Shown piece after piece: positions 6,396 through 13,625 of a DNA stretch of 14,949 nucleotides (position 1 is its first letter; the number at the start of each line of letters is the position of its first letter). Under the pieces are notes generated by a model that did not search any database, was not told the DNA's origin, and was given only the letters and a program-made list of their open reading frames with translations. Position numbers and translations under genes: made by a program. This stretch comes from CAZFDE01 sp964517795 (GTDB taxonomy: Bacteria; Planctomycetota; Phycisphaerae; Sedimentisphaerales; Anaerobacaceae): the NCBI GenBank assembly GCA_964517795.1, contig CAZFDE010000064.1, forward strand, positions 1-14,949, given 5' to 3'.

Positions 6396-7469
6396 TCATA
6401 TGGTTTTTAATTTCCGGTCGGATTTCGGTGCCTGCCCTTTACGAACGGTTTTGGGCAGCATACCGAAAGCCTGCTTAAAGCATCGGGTAAAATAGGATGT
6501 ACTGGAAAAACCGGTGTTATATGCGATCGATTTGATCGGTGCGACCGGATTGTTTTGCAGCTCCTTGAGTGCCCGGTCTAAACGGATACGGGCGAGCGAC
6601 TGGCTGATCGTTTCGTTATAATATTTCTTAAAGATTCGGTTGGCATGACGTGAACTCATCCCCAGGCTGAGGATCGTATTTTCCAGGTTGATCGGATACA
6701 TGTAATTGGTCTCTAAGAATGCCATCATGTTCTCGGCGATGTCTCTGGATCGTTCGCGCGGGATTTCTTTGACTTTTCGTTGAACCGGTTTGAGGTCCAG
6801 TCGTTTGAACTGAGTACTTAAGCATTCCAGCAGCCAAAGCTCGATCAATAAAGCCAATTTTTGTGAAGCCCAAAGCCTTTTATCGTTTACGCATAAGCAC
6901 GTAAAGAGTTTTGACATCGTGTGATCAATTTCCGTGGATTGAAAGCCATTATTTTTCGGACAATGTTCGGGATCGAGTTGCTTGAGGAAGTGGCCTTTGT
7001 GTTGTCCGGATATTTCTATTATCGAACCCATCATCGCACCCCGGCCTTTGCAGGACCATGTATGGGGCGTATTGGGCGGGATCAACAGTCCGGTCCCTTT
7101 TTTGAGTTTGATCGGCTTGTTTCGCAAGCGAAAATCAAACTCGCCATCCAGAACGAATTCAAGGTGCAATTCCGGATGTCGATGGATGCCCGGATCAATT
7201 TGATGCGTGTAAGTACCCGGTCCAAGATGCAGAAAGACGCATTGAAACGTCATATTCTGTATATTTAAGGGGCGAAGCTGGGTCTGGGCCGCACTGAGGC
7301 GGACATTCATATCCCGGACCCGATTGGAATTGTTGAGATATCGTAATTGGTTTTTCTTAAGCAATTCTGTCATTGAACACGTATTTTGCTTTTTGGTCTT
7401 ATATATTCCGGTTGTTGCGCAATTATAATCAAAAGACGCAGGATTTCGAAAGCCATTAAATTCGGCCAT
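6396..7469 (-). CDS. AraC-family transcriptional regulator with cupin sensor domain
   Basis: Residues about 75-160 form an AraC-type cupin (HRHPELHLEFVLDGE, then GTGLLIPPNTPHTW), which usually senses a small sugar-like ligand. The C-terminal part, about 236-345, is the double helix-turn-helix of AraC/XylS proteins, ending in the signature I-A-Y-N-T-G-F-S-S-T-S-Y-F-T-R-C-F-K. It should control the divergent pair of transcription units that meet at 7470-7548. The start is uncertain. The first ATG (7469) has only AGG very close to it; ATGs at 7373 and 7310 would give 325 and 304 residues, the latter closer to the usual family length. A TATAAT on the minus strand (7427-7422), with a poor -35, would favour one of the shorter forms. 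Confidence 0.9.
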   Translation of the reverse strand: MAEFNGFRNPASFDYNCATTGIYKTKKQNTCSMTELLKKNQLRYLNNSNRVRDMNVRLSAAQTQLRPLNIQNMTFQCVFLHLGPGTYTHQIDPGIHRHPELHLEFVLDGEFDFRLRNKPIKLKKGTGLLIPPNTPHTWSCKGRGAMMGSIIEISGQHKGHFLKQLDPEHCPKNNGFQSTEIDHTMSKLFTCLCVNDKRLWASQKLALLIELWLLECLSTQFKRLDLKPVQRKVKEIPRERSRDIAENMMAFLETNYMYPINLENTILSLGMSSRHANRIFKKYYNETISQSLARIRLDRALKELQNNPVAPIKSIAYNTGFSSTSYFTRCFKQAFGMLPKTVRKGQAPKSDRKLKTI

Positions 7470-7548
7470 GTCCTGATTTTGACAAAAATGTCCGGTCCGT
7501 GCAAGTTTTTATCATTTTTTATCGAATGGTTTATGGTAAATTATCGGT
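7470..7548. promoter_or_regulatory. Divergent control region between AraC regulator and GH42-like gene
   Basis: This 79-base, AT-rich gap separates the two divergent transcription units. It holds a GACA-AAAA-TGTC inverted repeat (7481-7492). On the minus strand it also holds two GGACAT copies exactly 20 bases apart (7493-7488 and 7473-7468, the latter touching the annotated regulator start). Half-sites in direct orientation about two helical turns apart suit AraC-family proteins. TTGACA at 7479-7484 has no good -10 partner rightward. There is no Shine-Dalgarno before the ATG at 7549. Confidence 0.4.
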
Positions 7549-9954
7549 ATGACTATTTTTGATGACGATTTTTTCAGGCGAATTAGCCGTATCGCTTTTG
7601 TTTTGTGCTTTGGCCTGTGTTTAAGCTGCCATGGCGATCCGAACATTCGAATGTGGGAAAATCCGCCGGTCGAAAAAGTTCCGCCGTTGACGAATTCACT
7701 GGTTGAATATGTCAAATCGCGGCCGATACCGCAATCACAGCTCGAATCCCTGCCTAATGGCGCGACACAACTGGTGATTGACAGTCAGCCGTATTCATTC
7801 GTCTTCGGCGCGACTCCCTTATCCGATCCGATGGATAGCTGGCATGTTCAGACATGGAAACAGACCGGCCATGAACTGTTGCATGTGTTTGCCAATATCG
7901 GATTTTACGATCCGCGAAGAGGCTACGGCAATTATCACACGCCGTTCTGGTCGGATAAAGATACCTATCATGAAGAGATGGTCGAGACGCTGCTGTGGCG
8001 AATACTGCGGGTCTATCCGGATGCCAAGATCCTGCTGACGCTCCAGATCGATGTGTACCCCAACTGGCACAGGGAAAATCCGCAGGAGCTGATGCGGAAT
8101 GAACATAACGACGGCTTTGTGGTCGGCCATCATTTTCGCCGCATCGGCAACGATCCCAATATGGCGAACCAGGAAGTCTTGGCGCCGTCGTTTTTTTCGA
8201 AGAAATTATTGTCCGATGAATCCCGCGCGGTTCGTAGATTCATCGAAAAACTGGAGAGTACGATTCCCGGCCGGGCTGTGATCGGTTATGTGATCGGCGG
8301 TGGGCAGGATCTGCAAAATTACATGTGGCATCCGCCGGACGGGCTCCGCCAGAAAGACCCCAATCTCTGGGGTGATTACAGCCAACCGGCCAGGGCCGCA
8401 TGGCGACAATGGGCCAAAGCAAAATATAAAACGATTGAGAAATTGAATGAGACGTGGAAAACAAATTTCGTGGATTTTGAAGATGTTGCGCCGCCGGCCA
8501 GTACAAAACTTATAGGAAAAGAAAAATTTCATAATCCCTGCTCTGAGCAGCAGGCCATCGACTGGAAATTTTTCCTGACGCAGGGCCGCAGCGATTATCT
8601 CCTGACTCTGGCCAAGGTTGTGCGGGAAAGTGCCTCACGAAAGATCATCATCGGAGCCTATAGCGGCGAGTCCGGCTGCCGCAGTGATGTCGAGGATAAC
8701 TGGCGGCTGCTGCAATCCAAAAACATCGATTTTCTCTTTCACCAGCCGTTTTACGGCAATCGCCTGCCGCCGTCCGCCTCGGGCATCAGTGCTGTATTGG
8801 GTTCTCATCAGCTCAACGGCAAGCTGTTCATTTGCGATATGGACCATCATACATGGCTGGGCAAACCGCTGGGAGAATTGATCGCGGGCACCGGTGTCAG
8901 CCAGAACGACCGGGTCGTCGGCCGTGCGCAGAATATCGAGCAATTGCGCAGCATGTGGCGACGGGAGATCGGGCGGTTGACGGCGACGGGGCTGGGGTGG
9001 CATTATCATCCGCTGCATGGCGCCCATATGTTCGAGGCCCCATCGATCAGACAGGAACTGGCCATGATAAAGACGTGGATCGATTCGCTGGATAATCCTT
9101 CGCCGCAGAATCCGGCCTGTGATGTGGCGGTGATCTTCGATGAGCATTCGATCGCATATCTGAAAGGAGCTCTGAGTTTGCTTCATTGGAGATGGTGGCA
9201 CACCCAGATTGAAAAGCTCAACGCATCCGGCGTGCCCTACGCGACTTATTATGCCGACGACCTGCGGGCAGGCAATCTCACGACGGCGAAAATGGTACTG
9301 TTCATCAATCAATTGAATTTCGATCCGGAGATGATCGAGGCCATCGAAAAATTGAAATCGGATAACAGAACAGTAGTTTTCATGCAGTATTCCGGTTTAA
9401 TCCAGTACAGCCAGGGCCAAATCGATACCGTTAGTGATGTGATCGGTATGAATTTAAGTACATCGGGAAAAAATGCTCAATGCAAAGGTAACCTGGAATT
9501 ATCCGATTCTCTGCAAAAATTAGCATCATCACCAATCTTGCCTAAAGAAAAAGGTCTGATCTTAACCGATGAAGTTTTGGCGGTTACCGATTCACAAGCG
9601 GTCGTTCTTGCCGATTACGCGGATAGTAATATACCGGCCTTCGCAGTTTGTGAACATGATAACTGGACATCGGTGTTTGTGGGAACCGATGTGCTCTCGC
9701 CAACGCTTTTCCACAAAATTGCCGAATATGCCGGGGCATGGCGAATCGCACCGCAAGGTTATGCTGTCGCGGCCAGCGAGGATATGTTGATGGTTCATCC
9801 GTTGAAAGCCGGGCCGGTGACGATCACACTCAAAGAACCGGCGGCCCTTTGGACCTGTCCGCCCGAAACGATAAAAACATCTTGCGATATCCGGCACGAG
9901 CTGGACCTGGAATTGGGAAAGACATATTTATTCAAATTAATCAAAGAACCTTAA
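7549..9954 (+). CDS. Exported GH42-like (beta-galactosidase-related) protein
   Basis: The 801-residue protein begins with an export signal (hydrophobic residues about 15-26) followed by Cys27; the C-L-S-C lipobox is imperfect, so lipid anchoring is possible but not certain. Residues about 85-440 read as a TIM-barrel glycoside hydrolase related to GH42: FGATPLSDP, VIGYVIGGG (about 244-252), the W-x-x-W-A-K-A-K-Y-x-T-I-E-K-L-N-E-T-W stretch (285-303), and GKLFICDMDHHTW (424-436). A flavodoxin-like domain of the GH42 trimerisation type (AVIFDEHS, then AKMVLFINQLNF) and a small beta domain follow. The positions where I expect catalytic Glu seem to hold Gln256 and Asp430, so activity is doubtful. 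No in-frame earlier start exists (TAA precedes the ATG). It is first in an operon with the URO-D-like and transporter genes. Confidence 0.7.
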   Translation: MTIFDDDFFRRISRIAFVLCFGLCLSCHGDPNIRMWENPPVEKVPPLTNSLVEYVKSRPIPQSQLESLPNGATQLVIDSQPYSFVFGATPLSDPMDSWHVQTWKQTGHELLHVFANIGFYDPRRGYGNYHTPFWSDKDTYHEEMVETLLWRILRVYPDAKILLTLQIDVYPNWHRENPQELMRNEHNDGFVVGHHFRRIGNDPNMANQEVLAPSFFSKKLLSDESRAVRRFIEKLESTIPGRAVIGYVIGGGQDLQNYMWHPPDGLRQKDPNLWGDYSQPARAAWRQWAKAKYKTIEKLNETWKTNFVDFEDVAPPASTKLIGKEKFHNPCSEQQAIDWKFFLTQGRSDYLLTLAKVVRESASRKIIIGAYSGESGCRSDVEDNWRLLQSKNIDFLFHQPFYGNRLPPSASGISAVLGSHQLNGKLFICDMDHHTWLGKPLGELIAGTGVSQNDRVVGRAQNIEQLRSMWRREIGRLTATGLGWHYHPLHGAHMFEAPSIRQELAMIKTWIDSLDNPSPQNPACDVAVIFDEHSIAYLKGALSLLHWRWWHTQIEKLNASGVPYATYYADDLRAGNLTTAKMVLFINQLNFDPEMIEAIEKLKSDNRTVVFMQYSGLIQYSQGQIDTVSDVIGMNLSTSGKNAQCKGNLELSDSLQKLASSPILPKEKGLILTDEVLAVTDSQAVVLADYADSNIPAFAVCEHDNWTSVFVGTDVLSPTLFHKIAEYAGAWRIAPQGYAVAASEDMLMVHPLKAGPVTITLKEPAALWTCPPETIKTSCDIRHELDLELGKTYLFKLIKEP

Positions 9955-9992
9955 TCGGGGATGATTTGAATACGGCTTCAAGAGACAATTTG

Positions 9993-11003
9993 ATGTGCGG
10001 TCGTGATCGTGTACAGGCTTTGTTTTCCGGTGAGCCGATCGATCATCTGGCATTGATGCCGATCACCATGCAGTTCGCCAGTCACCTGATCGGCAAAGAC
10101 TATCTCGACTATGTCACCGATTATCGTGTCCTGGTCGAGGGCCAGATTCAGGTTGCCGAAAAATTCGACTTTGATCATGTCTCGGCCATATCGGATCCCA
10201 CCCGCGAGGCGGCCGACATCGGAGCGGATATCATTTTCGAGCAAAGGGGCGTACCCCGCATTTCACATGAGAATCTGTTTTTGGCGGACAAGAAAAAACT
10301 CACCGGGCTGAAAATGCCTTCACCGTATGCCGACGGCCGGATGCTTGACCGCGTCAAGGCAATCGAACTATTTAAAGAAAAAGTCGGCGGTGAAAAATAC
10401 ATCGAAGGGTGGGTCGAAGGCCCGTGCGCCGAAGGGGCGGATCTGCGCGGCGTCAATATGTTGATGATGGACTTCATCGACGATCCGGCGTTTGTCCATG
10501 ATCTGTTTGCGTTTACCAATGAATTGGCGTGGCAATTTGCCGAGGCCCAGATCGAAGCCGGTGCGGACATAATCGGTATCGGCGATGCCGTCTGTTCGCT
10601 GATCGGACCGCAGCTCTATAAGGAATTCGTCTGGGCATACGAAAAGCAGTTGATCGACAGGATTCACCAAAAAGGCGCTGCCGTACGGCTGCATATCTGC
10701 GGCAACATTACCGACATCCTCGAAGACATGGCGGCCCTGAACTGCGAATTCGTCGATATCGATTATCCCGTCCCGATGGCGACGGCACGCGAAAAACTCG
10801 GGAGCAATCAGATTATTGCCGGTAATCTAAATCCGGTCGCTGATCTGCGGGATTCGACACCCGATCAGATCCTTGAAGACCTTGAAAAATGTCATCGTAA
10901 CGCCAGCAGCAAATACATTGTGGCGGCCGGCTGCGAGATCGTCGGTGATACCAAAGATGAGAATGTATATGCCTTGACACAGTATGCCAAGGCCAATCAC
11001 TGA
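9993..11003 (+). CDS. URO-D-superfamily protein with MtaA/CmuA-type zinc motif, putative methyltransferase
   Basis: This 336-residue protein has the uroporphyrinogen decarboxylase (HemE/MtaA) fold pattern throughout: RDRVQALFSGEPIDHL at the start, then GGEKYIEGWVEGP, EAGADIIGIGDAVCSLIGP, and a C-terminal IIAGNLNP. Residues H234-I-C236-G and C314 form H-X-C-X77-C, the zinc-binding pattern of corrinoid methyltransferases MtaA, MtbA and CmuA, which is not part of the HemE decarboxylase active site. I therefore favour methyl transfer from or to a corrinoid or thiol over porphyrin decarboxylation. No corrinoid protein gene is in the window. I chose ATG 9993 (AAGAGA upstream). A TTG at 9966 with GGGG upstream would add 9 residues and leave an 11-base gap to the GH42-like gene. 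Likely cytoplasmic and in an operon with both neighbours. Confidence 0.8.
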   Translation: MCGRDRVQALFSGEPIDHLALMPITMQFASHLIGKDYLDYVTDYRVLVEGQIQVAEKFDFDHVSAISDPTREAADIGADIIFEQRGVPRISHENLFLADKKKLTGLKMPSPYADGRMLDRVKAIELFKEKVGGEKYIEGWVEGPCAEGADLRGVNMLMMDFIDDPAFVHDLFAFTNELAWQFAEAQIEAGADIIGIGDAVCSLIGPQLYKEFVWAYEKQLIDRIHQKGAAVRLHICGNITDILEDMAALNCEFVDIDYPVPMATAREKLGSNQIIAGNLNPVADLRDSTPDQILEDLEKCHRNASSKYIVAAGCEIVGDTKDENVYALTQYAKANH

Positions 11004-11034
11004 AAAGTGTTGAAAGAGAAGCGAAAGGGTAACT

Positions 11035-12366
11035 ATGGCAGATGAGAATGGTGCGGTCACACGCACATCACCGTGGCTGTTTATCCCGTATTTATCGTTC
11101 ATGCAGGGCATTCCGATCATTGTTGTTATGCAGGTCACCGCAATCATGTATAAATCGCTGGATATCTCCAACGAGGTTATCGGCCTGACCAGCCTGTTCA
11201 TGCTGCCGATGTCGTTTAAGTTTCTGTTTGGTCCGATCGTCGATTCGTTCGGCACCAAGCGAAACTGGATCATCTTTTCGCAATTGGTCTTACTGGTCTG
11301 TTTTACAGTACTGGCGATATCGGTGTCTCTGCCGATCTATTTTGTACTGTCACTGGTTTTATTCAGTATCCTGGCGGTTGCCAGCGGCTTTAACGAGGTC
11401 CCGATCGACGGTTTCTATATCGAAGCGCTGACCCCCAAGCAGCAGGCCGCATTTATCGGTGTCAAGGTGGCCTTTTTCAGGATATCGATCGTTTTCACAT
11501 CCGGTTTTATGGTGATGGTTGCCGGCAGTTTCGGCCAGAAAATGGATAATATTCAATGGGGCTGGAGCCTGTTTTTCGCAATCGCGGCCGTTTTGTTTTT
11601 AGTATCTTTAATTTGGCATAGTTTGACGCTGCCACGCATTCCGGGGAAAAAGGTCGCACCCGAAACAGGTTCCAAGTCCTATTGGAACGCTTTTAGGGCA
11701 TTTTTCACCCAAAAGCATATCGCCTTTATGATCAGCTTTATTTTGCTGTATCGTGCGGGTGAGGGGTTGTTGGTGCGCATGGCCGCACCGTTTTTGATGG
11801 ATACCGCTGATGCCGGCGGGCTGGAGGTTTCTGTTAAAGCAATCGGCTTTATGTACGGCTCGGTCGGCGTGATCAGTTCAATTCTGGGCGGCCTGACAGG
11901 CGGCCTGCTTTTGAAAAAATTCGAATTCAGAAAAACCATGATCTTTCTGGCCCTCTGTATGACGCTGCCGAATATTCTCTATATCCTGCTGGCATATTTT
12001 CGCCCGATGGATGTGACCGAGATCAACCTCGGGGGCTTGCTCGGACGGTTTGGATTCGACGGGGACTTGAAATGGATGATCAATATGCCTGCTCAGGTCG
12101 TGATCGCAATCGAACAGTTCGGTTATGGCCTGGGTTACTCGGCCTTTTTGGTCTATCTGTGCAAAATTTCCGCCAAGGGCAATTACAAGGCCTCTTTTTT
12201 TGCAATCGCTACGGGCCTGCAGACTGTGGGCTGGACGATGTCCAGTGCTGTCAGCGGTTATTTGCAATCGTATTTCGGCTACACCTGGTTATTTATTTTC
12301 AGCGTGATCTTCGCCCTGCCGGGCATCGCGTGTCTGATCATCCTGCTGTTTCGATTTAAGGAATAA
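11035..12366 (+). CDS. MFS transporter, AmpG-like (PAT family)
   Basis: The 443-residue protein is hydrophobic throughout, with about 12 membrane segments. It shows AmpG/PAT-type MFS motifs: PWLFIPYLSFMQG at the start of helix 1, K-F-L-F-G-P-I-V-D-S-F-G-T-K-R-N (62-77, the cytoplasmic loop 2-3 motif), IDGFYIEALTPKQQAAFIGVK (about 124-144), and GGLTGGLLLKKF in the C half. AmpG imports anhydro-muropeptides; relatives in sugar loci probably take up oligosaccharides or glycosides. It starts 31 bases after the URO-D-like gene with AAAGGG 5 bases before ATG, so the three genes form one operon. It is a clear paralogue of the transporter at 13626. Confidence 0.85.
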   Translation: MADENGAVTRTSPWLFIPYLSFMQGIPIIVVMQVTAIMYKSLDISNEVIGLTSLFMLPMSFKFLFGPIVDSFGTKRNWIIFSQLVLLVCFTVLAISVSLPIYFVLSLVLFSILAVASGFNEVPIDGFYIEALTPKQQAAFIGVKVAFFRISIVFTSGFMVMVAGSFGQKMDNIQWGWSLFFAIAAVLFLVSLIWHSLTLPRIPGKKVAPETGSKSYWNAFRAFFTQKHIAFMISFILLYRAGEGLLVRMAAPFLMDTADAGGLEVSVKAIGFMYGSVGVISSILGGLTGGLLLKKFEFRKTMIFLALCMTLPNILYILLAYFRPMDVTEINLGGLLGRFGFDGDLKWMINMPAQVVIAIEQFGYGLGYSAFLVYLCKISAKGNYKASFFAIATGLQTVGWTMSSAVSGYLQSYFGYTWLFIFSVIFALPGIACLIILLFRFKE

Positions 12367-12407
12367 CGGTGTGAAAGGATTTGCGTTGCCTGTCAAATAG
12401 GAATTGA

Positions 12408-13487
12408 TTACGAATAATTCGTAAGCACTTTTTCAACTCGGCCGCGATTAGACGGGCCCGTATAAATGCGATACACAATATGGTCAGCCCGCCCGATTTG
12501 GTCGGTAATGATATCCATGGTTTCGTCGATCGGCTTATCCGAAATGGTTGAGATGAGCTGAATCTTTTTGCCGGCGTCGGTAATCTTTCGATAAACATCG
12601 GGCCATTGTGTAATATCCGGCGAACCCGCACCGGGGATCCACTGAATGCCTCTGAGCGATTCGATATCCAATACACTGTCGAGATGAACGAGCTGGCCCG
12701 GCCCGTCCAGATGATAAAAGGCATTTGTCAGCCGGTCACAGGCCTTTTGCAGTGAAGGTTTGACGTGTTTTTCGAACATGTCCGGCCCGATCATATATGC
12801 CACATCGCACTGGAGCATATAATGCGGCGCTTGCGAGAAGATTTCCGCCCAGGTGGTATAGCCGGGATTGACGCCGGCGGTCAACGATTGAAATTCCTGA
12901 AAATACTGCCACCAGATTTCATCACACTGATCGATCAACCGTTTCACCTCATCGGGTTCATCGTAGAGATCCAACAGCAGTTTTTCGCCGGGCCGAAAGG
13001 TCGAAAGGATATCGAGCGTCCCGCCCAGGTCGGGCATACCGATCTGAACGCTTCCCTGCCAACGATCTATAGCGGCCGAGATAATCTCTTTTATTCGAAG
13101 AAACCACTTATGTTCGGGATCAAAATCAAATTGGATGTCCTTGATCGCCTGCTGATCTCTGGGTTCGAACCATACCGTATCATGATCACGGCCGTTTTTA
13201 AGCTCAGCCCCGAGAAAGGCGGCCACTACCCCCGGTCCGAAATTCGGCCAGATATGCGGATAGGCATCGCCCAGAAACGCCATCGATGAGAGGCGGACTT
13301 GCCAATCGTCGATTATTATCTCGGCGGGCTCCTCCAACGGATAATAAGACTGGAACGAAAAACCGGCAGTCTGTTGCGGGGGCTGAATCCAACCCTGGAT
13401 CAAAGGGCGGCCGAGTTTTCCATGCCACCACAGGTTACTGTCATGGATGATCGTATCCCATTTTTCTTTTGTAAATCCAATTGACAT
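12408..13487 (-). CDS. URO-D-superfamily protein lacking the zinc-binding cysteines
   Basis: The 359-residue protein resembles URO-D-like proteins common in PVC bacteria: GRPLIQGWIQPP near the start, NFGPGVVAAFLGAE (82-95), DTVWFEP (103-109), GMPDLGGTLDIL (150-161), NAFYHLDGPGQLVHLD (255-270) and LRGIQWIPGAG. At the place of the H-X-C of methyltransferase relatives it has H259-L-D261, and no Cys is found near the C-terminal position, so it cannot bind zinc the same way. A decarboxylase or other (beta/alpha)8 enzyme role is open; I do not know its substrate. The start at 13487 has AAGGA 8 bases upstream. It lies convergent to the first transporter with a 41-base gap and divergent from the second. 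Confidence 0.75.
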   Translation of the reverse strand: MSIGFTKEKWDTIIHDSNLWWHGKLGRPLIQGWIQPPQQTAGFSFQSYYPLEEPAEIIIDDWQVRLSSMAFLGDAYPHIWPNFGPGVVAAFLGAELKNGRDHDTVWFEPRDQQAIKDIQFDFDPEHKWFLRIKEIISAAIDRWQGSVQIGMPDLGGTLDILSTFRPGEKLLLDLYDEPDEVKRLIDQCDEIWWQYFQEFQSLTAGVNPGYTTWAEIFSQAPHYMLQCDVAYMIGPDMFEKHVKPSLQKACDRLTNAFYHLDGPGQLVHLDSVLDIESLRGIQWIPGAGSPDITQWPDVYRKITDAGKKIQLISTISDKPIDETMDIITDQIGRADHIVYRIYTGPSNRGRVEKVLTNYS

Positions 13488-13524
13488 CGTCGAAATCCTT
13501 TATGAAACCAAGCCAGTCATGCGG

Positions 13525-13553
13525 AAAATATGATGAATTCGTGTTTAAGGCAA
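13525..13553 (-). promoter_or_regulatory. Candidate promoter of the URO-D-like gene at 12408-13487
   Basis: On the minus strand TTGCCT (13553-13548), 17 bases and TATTTT (13530-13525) match 4 of 6 consensus bases in each box. The distance to the ATG at 13487 is suitable. The 14-bp palindrome at 13565-13578 lies just upstream of its -35. Confidence 0.4.
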
Positions 13554-13564
13554 GTTTATTTTAA

Positions 13565-13578
13565 TTTGACATGTCAAA
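13565..13578. promoter_or_regulatory. 14-bp perfect palindrome, likely operator
   Basis: TTTGACATGTCAAA is its own reverse complement and lies in the 138-base gap between two divergent genes. It covers the whole -35 box of the rightward promoter and sits 12 bases behind the -35 of the leftward one. A dimeric repressor bound here would block the transporter promoter and could influence both. The regulator is unknown; the AraC protein in the window does not usually use such symmetric sites. Confidence 0.65.
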
Positions 13579-13593
13579 ATTGATTGCTATGAT
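13566..13593 (+). promoter_or_regulatory. Near-consensus sigma-70 promoter of the second transporter
   Basis: TTGACA (13566-13571), a 16-base spacer and TATGAT (13588-13593) match the consensus at 11 of 12 positions. Transcription would start near 13600, about 25 bases before the GTG start codon. The -35 is embedded in the palindrome at 13565-13578. Confidence 0.7.
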
Positions 13594-13625
13594 TATGTAC
13601 AAAATTCAATGTGAAGGAGTATTCT

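Noticed and set aside
9738..9992. Extended N-terminus of the URO-D-like protein overlapping the GH42-like gene
   Set aside because: An ATG at 9738 would overlap the previous gene by more than 200 bases and add low-quality sequence; family similarity starts near RDRVQAL just after 9993.
9993..11003. HemE, uroporphyrinogen decarboxylase of haem synthesis
   Set aside because: The zinc-type H-X-C...C motif and a location among glycan genes argue against a haem-pathway role.
12408..12424. TTACGAA-TAA-TTCGTAA hairpin at the convergent gene ends as a terminator
   Set aside because: The stem is 7 bp and AT-rich, lacks a T-tract and overlaps the final codons of the URO-D-like gene, so termination is unlikely.
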